Origin: Sequoia sempervirens
Lineage: Eukaryota > Streptophyta > Pinopsida > Cupressales > Cupressaceae
Assembly (NCBI GenBank): GCA_007258455.2
Contig: VDFB02321265.1
Span: 205,727-269,726, forward strand
Direction: 5' to 3'
Length of the DNA stretch: 64,000 bases
The notes beneath the pieces are model-generated. The model saw nothing but the letters and a program-made list of their open reading frames with translations. It was not told the origin of the DNA and searched no databases. Positions 58,129 to 64,000 of this stretch are shown here, one piece after another. How positions within the stretch are numbered: the first letter of the stretch is position 1; each line of letters opens with the position of its first letter. The position numbers and the translations under genes are program-made.

Positions 58129-59668
58129 AGTAGTGACCTAGAGTCAAATTTTGATTTTAATGCAATGTTGGTAGATGTTGATTGGGGGAAACAATATACT
58201 TTCTATGTGTTTTTATTTTTTAAACCTTAGGGTATTTTTTTGAATTTTGAATTTATATAATATATTAATATATATTATGCACATTGATAATGAACTATGA
58301 AATAAATTAAAATTTAATATTTGCTAGCTTATTTGACTCTCATGTGAACTCTCAATTCAACTCTAATGTCATGTATTAATGATAAATGCGTTATTAGTGT
58401 TATCATATAAATATTTGATTTTTTTTCTATATTTAAAAAAAAATCTCCATTTTTTATATACATGTTCTCTTTGTCATCCCCTTTCATCCTTTAAATGACC
58501 TAAAAAAATCCATCTTTGAAATGTATGTCTTTGTTCCTTGCTATCTCTTTCTCAAAAGCTCGATGAAACATAAAAAGTCTTATTTATAATCTAAAACAAT
58601 CTAAATTTCAAAATTACAAAAAAAATTAATCATCATATTTAAAACTAAATACATATATTTATTTTATATTTACTTTTAAATTAGCATTTAATTCTAAATT
58701 GTCTATATCCAAAAATAACATTTATTAATCTAAACCACTTCATGTGTTAGATTAGATTTAGGAAATATTTAAATTCCTTGACACCAATATAATCTTCAAA
58801 TCATTTGATTGTGTTTTACAAAGTATCGCATTCCATGAAAAACCATTAAATAGTTCTTCAATAAACCCTTAAACCCTCCATTAAAATGATCTATGTTAGG
58901 AGACTCTCTCGACCAGCTTATTGTAGTTCCTTTCCTTGGACTGCTTCATTATTTGTAACTTAGCTCTTTTTAATACAAAAGACTCTCTCCACCCTATATT
59001 TCTTTAAATTAACATAATTCTCATAAAAAACTCATTTTTGGGATGCTTTACCATATGCCACTTGTCTTAGCCCATGTAGATCCTAGGTCTCTTTTGGTTG
59101 ATTTAATGCCCATAAAAAACATCTTTGGCATGTTTAGTCAATAGAGCATTTATATCCTACCTAGGTTTCTTTTGATTAGCCTATTTCTAAGTACCCAATA
59201 GATTTCATGTAACATGATATACATTATTTTTTAATGTAGTTTATTTTTATTGGTTTTCAATTGAATAAAGGCTGAATAGGAATAATAGAGTTTTAACTTA
59301 ATTTATTGATAAATCAGATAATAATTACTAGATATTATAGAACATATTATAGTAGTAGTTATGTAACTACCACCAACGTGTAATCCATTACACTTTTGAC
59401 ACGTGCCTATGGTATCATATGCAGCTCCACGAGTGTTCAATATAAGTTTTGAATTAAAAAATTGTCTATACATTTCCCACATTCTTACTCACCATTTTAT
59501 TTAATGTGAGTTGATGGGTCTAAACATACTATAATCTACCAACTAATTTAAGAGCTTCTCCTTCATATATAATAAAAACCTAGATAAATATGATGGGTTT
59601 AAGGGCTTGTTGCTTTCACTTAATTTCTTAACAATTTTTTATATTCTCACTAATATTTTCATTTTATA
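58129..59668. other. AT-rich DNA, nothing recognised
   Basis: No coding domain, RNA gene or element end was found. Base composition is strongly AT-biased with many T and A runs. Confidence 0.6.
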
Positions 59669-59669
59669 G

Positions 59670-59790
59670 TTTTTTTTAAGATTATAAGATTTGGGTAGGC
59701 CTTCTATAAACTGTTGTGCGTCCAGTAAACTTTTTTCACATGACCAATGACGTTGACGCGACATGCCCTCCAATACCAGAGAGATGGAGG
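59670..59790 (-). mobile_element. SINE copy 2, 5'-truncated, minus strand
   Basis: Read on the minus strand it has GTCGCGTCAACGTCATTGG, then TCATGTGAAAAAAGTTTAC, then TTTATAGAAGGCCT, and ends in an A-run. It parallels the 3' two thirds of the SINE at 62937-63128. The tRNA-like head is missing or too diverged. Confidence 0.7.
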
Positions 59791-62700
59791 GAAATTCTTG
59801 TAAAATAGTTAATTTATGTAGTTTTATAATTAATTTATGTAGATATGACACAAGTTTTTATAATTGTAGAAGTAATTTGAAGAAATAGAGTTATTTTATT
59901 GTGATATTATTCTTTTTTGTAGAATGATTATGATATATTGAAGTATTGATATTGTTGTATATCAAGTTTTCTAATTAAAATAGGATTTATTTTTAAGATG
60001 TAGATATGAAGATTTATAGTCATACAAAAAAAATTAAAGCACATTTTTTTAGTTGTATTAAATTTGAAAAAAACTATTTTTTTAGAATTTTGTCAAGGGA
60101 TTTATTTATATTTTTTAGTCACATAAGAGAAGAGAGTAATTATATTTTTCAGTCACAAGAGAAGAGGGGGCCCTAAGCAAGCAAACAAACATACTCATCT
60201 ACAACCAATCAACCATTACGTAAGTAGGAGGTCCAGTTTTGTTGTGCCACTTCACCCCATTACCAAATAGATCATCGACATATTGGACTATATATATAGT
60301 CCCAAACCAAACTTTCCAACTTTTATATATAGAGAGAGTTGTAGGAGTAATTCTAAGTTACATTTTTGGCATATCTAATTTGAGGTGAAAGCTAGTTTTG
60401 TAAAAGTTTATAAAGGATTTTAGCTCTAAAGGAGAAGAGGGGAGAATAAGAAAGCAAACATACTCATCCAAAACTAATCAAACATTATGTTTGTTAGAGG
60501 GACAATAAACTATTATGTATAAGACATGTATTAGATATAATTAATTTATAGACTCAATAATTCAACAAGAGTGAGAACTATATGTTTTTTAAGAGTTGTA
60601 AAATATGAAATTTTTCTCATGTAAAAAAAAATATTTATAAACTTAGATAAATTATTGTAATGGCTAAAAGCATATCCTCAATACATTTCCTCATTTATTT
60701 TTATGCTTAATTTGGGGAAATGTCTTAATGCATTTATAAAGCTATAAATGGCACATTTTTGTGAATAGTCAAGCATTCATATCTACCATTTTTCACACTC
60801 AGTCCTTATGCTTATGTGTTCACAATCCTAGTTCAATTCACTTATCTATCCAATTCTAGTTTTCAATCTAATCCTTAACTATAATCCAATCATATTGGAC
60901 ACAAACCCGGCCTAGCTATCTAACATAGGTCATGTTTATGGGTGCAAGTTAATCCTTGTAGCTACATTCTTAATCCACTTAAATATAAAACTAAAATCAA
61001 ATATTTAGTTAATTTTCCCCATCTTACACTTTGCTTCTAGGCTAATTGTGCATAAAATTTCACTATTATTACATTTACTTCTAATCATACATTATGTCAT
61101 GCCATTAGAATATATTAGAATATAGATATTTCCATCTACACTCAAATCATGTAAGGAATCTAGCATATCTAATCACACTCATCCTAGCACATGTGAATCA
61201 CCTAGCAATCATTCTAGAATTTAAGTGCATGTTTGAAGCTTGCTTTCTTTAAGGTATTTTAAATACAACTAGCTTGATAGAGAAAAAACCTTAAGAGTGT
61301 GATAGAGAACTATATAAATATCTAGAAGTCTATTTATCTTATAATTCATAAGGAAAAATCTAGATACCATAATAGATTAAGTTTGCACAACCACAACCTA
61401 GATCTAGATCCATAAATACAACCCAAATTAGAATCGGGAGTAATTTTTCTATGTTCATCCATACCAATGGCTATTGAGCACATTTATAGATCCCAAAGTA
61501 CATTCATTTCACTTTCATCTATTAACATAGCCTTTAATCACAAAGCTAAGTACAATCTCTCTTCATCAATTATTATTTATCACATTATTGTGCTCACTAC
61601 AATTCTACCAATCTCTCCTTTTAATAGGGACTAGTCACATTTTGGAGGGTGTCAACATAGATGTAGTCACAATTTTGTGGATATGATTCTTATGATTTTG
61701 AGCTTGAGTTCAAAATAGTCATAGTTGGTCTCACCATTCCCATCTAACTTTTGTCTCCTCTTAGTCTCATGACATGAATTCTCTTAGTCGATTGAATAAT
61801 AATAAAAATATCCTCACATCTTTCATAATTTTACCCACTAAAAATGAAACTTAATCACCAAATAGAAAATAAGTTAATATAAAAAGATACCATTAAAAAT
61901 TGGGAACTAATTTTAAATAGACAAGACCACCTTATAATTGAAACAAGCCAATACCCATACCTTAGATCCACCTATTAATTTATAACTCTTAATGCTTAAT
62001 ATTTTAACCACTTCTTATTTTCTCTTTAACACATTTTTTAAAACATAAAATTACCTAAATATAATTAATTCCACTTATTTTTTTATAAATTTAATATAAT
62101 TTACATTTTCATTATCAATTAAACAAAATTGTATTCCATTTTAAACTTTTATATCATACGAAATAAAGCAAAAGATCACATAAAACTTATAAAAGTCAAA
62201 GACCAACAATAAAGAACATACACAAATTCATAGAAAAAAACCAACTTTTGTGAAACTATATTTTGGTTTTCAACTTGGATTTCAGCTTTCATGAAACAAG
62301 ATTTTTTTATGATTTTCATTATTAAAATTTCATATTCTACTTTCCTTTCAACTTTTTAAAAATTACAGTTTCAAATGTATCATCATATAGATTGAAATTC
62401 AATATTTAAAGGGCTTGAGTGTTTTTCATGCATAGATAGAAGAGTATTAAAGAATGGGCACTCATAATAACTAATTCTTAAATAAATATAGTCAACTCAT
62501 ACCATGGGTTATTAAATAAACACCCTTACAAAATGATATGATTTAGTGGTCCCTAACCCATTCAATGGTTGGAACCTTAATTTTTTATATAAAATACTTG
62601 TTGGCAACCAATCATGGAACCATTTAGCTTTTGTAACAAGTTTATATGATTGTTTAATAAATAAAATTATAAAATAAATAAACATGGTTCTAGTCATGCT

Positions 62701-62936
62701 TTTGAAAAATATATCTATAAAGTCAATAAAAGTGGTTGCATGAATGCATGCTTTAAATTTTATAATGTATTTGTTAAAAAAGAAAAGAAATTTAGATGCA
62801 AAATTTGATGGTTGATCTTATTTATTAAATATTTTTTTATAAAATTATTTAGTTAAATTTAGTATTCAAATATTACAAAATATTTTATTTATAATTTTTT
62901 AAAAAAAAAAGTAAGTATATAAATAATCTTATAGTT
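59791..62936. other. AT-rich DNA with a diverged direct duplication
   Basis: No gene was recognised. GAAGAGGGG, followed by AAGCAAACA, ACATACTCATC and CAACCATTA-like words, occurs at about 60170-60232 and again at about 60432-60500, so a 65-bp segment was duplicated about 262 bp apart. The rest is unremarkable AT-rich sequence. Confidence 0.55.
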
Positions 62937-63128
62937 GGGGTAGGGGGCTTAGTTCGATTGGCTAAAACATTCTATTGTAGGAAAGAGGTCAAGAGGTCTA
63001 GTCTCCCCTCGTCTTCGTGGTACCAGAGGACGTGTTGCGTCAACATCACCGATCATGTGAAAAAAATTTACCAAGTGCACTGTAATTTATAAGAGAGCCT
63101 GCTTGATTCCTATAGTCTAAAAAAAAAC
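62937..63128 (+). mobile_element. tRNA-derived SINE, copy 1
   Basis: The head GGGGGCTTAGTTCGATTGGC resembles a tRNA A box, and GGTCTAGTCTCC (62995-63006) resembles a B box at tRNA-like spacing. A unique body follows (GTGTTGCGTCAACATCACC, ATCATGTGAAAAAA, ATTTATAAGAGAGCCTGC) and it ends in an A-run (63119-63127). The head cannot fold as a normal tRNA with all stems, so it is a SINE and not a tRNA gene. Confidence 0.75.
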
Positions 63129-64000
63129 CTTATACAGTTCAAAATATCCTCTTTCATTTAATATAATTTTATAAAAAACAAATATTTTTTTATAAAAATC
63201 TCTAAATTCAACTATACAACCATCAAATTTTAGTTCTAATATGAGATGAGAACATATGTATATAGATTTTTTTAAGAGAAGCACAACCACATATTAAAAA
63301 AACATTTAAAATCATTTTGCTTCATTCCAAAGTGATAACACCAACAAGAAATTATAATATTATTTGATGATTACTATAAATATTTATCATTAGTGCTTTT
63401 TAGAAGTCATGCTCATAGTCATCAATATAATGACCATGTCAAAGTGGTTGGCACAAATAATGATTGTATATGATCATGGAGTTTTATTAAGAAAAGGAAT
63501 GAAGGAGGTATAGACAAAAGAAAAGTGTCCAATAGTTTGATTACTTTCTTTCTTTACAAGCTACAAGGTTAAGATAAAGCTAGTCTACTAATCAATGATT
63601 CTTTTAGGAGGACAAAAATAAATGATGTTTTTTGTGAGGACAAACTTTGGACTTTATCATGTTTAGAAATTTTGAATATTACATCATTATTATTATATAG
63701 GAAAATTCCTTTTAGAGACCTAACAAAACCATAATTTATAGGGCCATGAAAAAGTATTTTGTTCATAGCACATGGCCTCACCTTTGTGAACACATTTCCA
63801 TAAAGAAACAAAAATGTATTAGGTAGTGGCGAGGAATATGATGTCTATAGGATTAATGCAAGTGAATGTACCATACCATATTATAAGCATTTTGACAAGT
63901 CACCATTGAACTGCTTTTGTTCATGTCCAAGTACTTAAAAACATATATTCTAAGAAACATATGTTTTTGTAACATGTATGAAAAAGTATCTCCAATTGGA
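63129..64000. other. AT-rich DNA, nothing recognised
   Basis: No coding domain or element end was found up to the window edge. Confidence 0.55.

Noticed and set aside
62937..63010. A functional tRNA gene
   Set aside because: The A- and B-box-like words are present but the acceptor and anticodon stems do not pair properly. A body and A-tail follow and a second copy lacks the head, so a SINE fits better.

Overview
This window is plant nuclear DNA made almost entirely of nested, mostly decayed retrotransposons. No intact host gene is visible. The evidence for a plant is: Ty1/copia and Ty3/gypsy LTR elements with tRNA-Met type primer sites (TGGTATCAGAGC); a LINE with an ORF1 of the DUF4283-plus-CCHC type and a C-terminal RNase H; a tRNA-derived SINE; and a broken copy of a plant-like CTR9 (VIP6/ELF8) gene. 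The low GC content, deep nesting and many old elements riddled with stops suggest a large, slowly purged genome, possibly a gymnosperm. That last point is inference.

Layout. 1-5215: 3' part of a decayed Ty3/gypsy chromovirus (gag, protease, RT, RNase H, integrase, chromodomain, 3' LTR). 5216-5850: TA-rich DNA. About 5850-17360: a minus-strand LINE split by a solo LTR (9825-11053, TSD CCTAT) and by a plus-strand LTR element with only a gag remnant (12609-16879). 17360-18896: AT-rich DNA with a hairpin. 18897-35421: a nearly complete minus-strand Ty1/copia element. Its integrase is split by an 11.1 kb plus-strand LTR element (22014-33138, TSD TTACC). That inner element has no recognisable reverse transcriptase or integrase. 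It carries palindromic and minisatellite arrays and a broken long ORF with a Pro/Ser-rich N-terminus and a G-patch motif.

36123-48255: a second gypsy element (5' LTR, leader, gag, protease). It is split at its gag start codon by an element with 1.9 kb LTRs and a 0.7 kb body (37208-41737, TSD AAATG). It is split again after the protease by a gag-protease-only copia element (43290-48255), which itself holds an inverted-repeat MITE-like insert. 48256-48957: unrecognised acidic coding remnants. 48952-53330: two partial, tandem, intron-poor CTR9 pseudogene copies, the second split by a 2.2 kb non-autonomous LTR element (49738-51949, TSD ACTAC). 53640-53845: a CACTA-like terminus. 55490-57661: a possible LTR/leader and a gag-like ORF. 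57662-58128: an LTR with its polypurine tract. 58129-64000: AT-rich DNA with two SINE copies on opposite strands.

The pieces do not form a host pathway. The internal logic is a stratigraphy. Each inner element has clear target-site duplications, and the flanking coding sequence resumes on the far side. Where both can be compared by eye, the inner element's LTR pair is more alike than that of its host. The most unusual object is the 22014-33138 element with its G-patch ORF and palindromic arrays. Boundaries of LTR elements were read from TG/CA ends, primer sites, polypurine tracts and duplications; domain calls were made by eye from translations.
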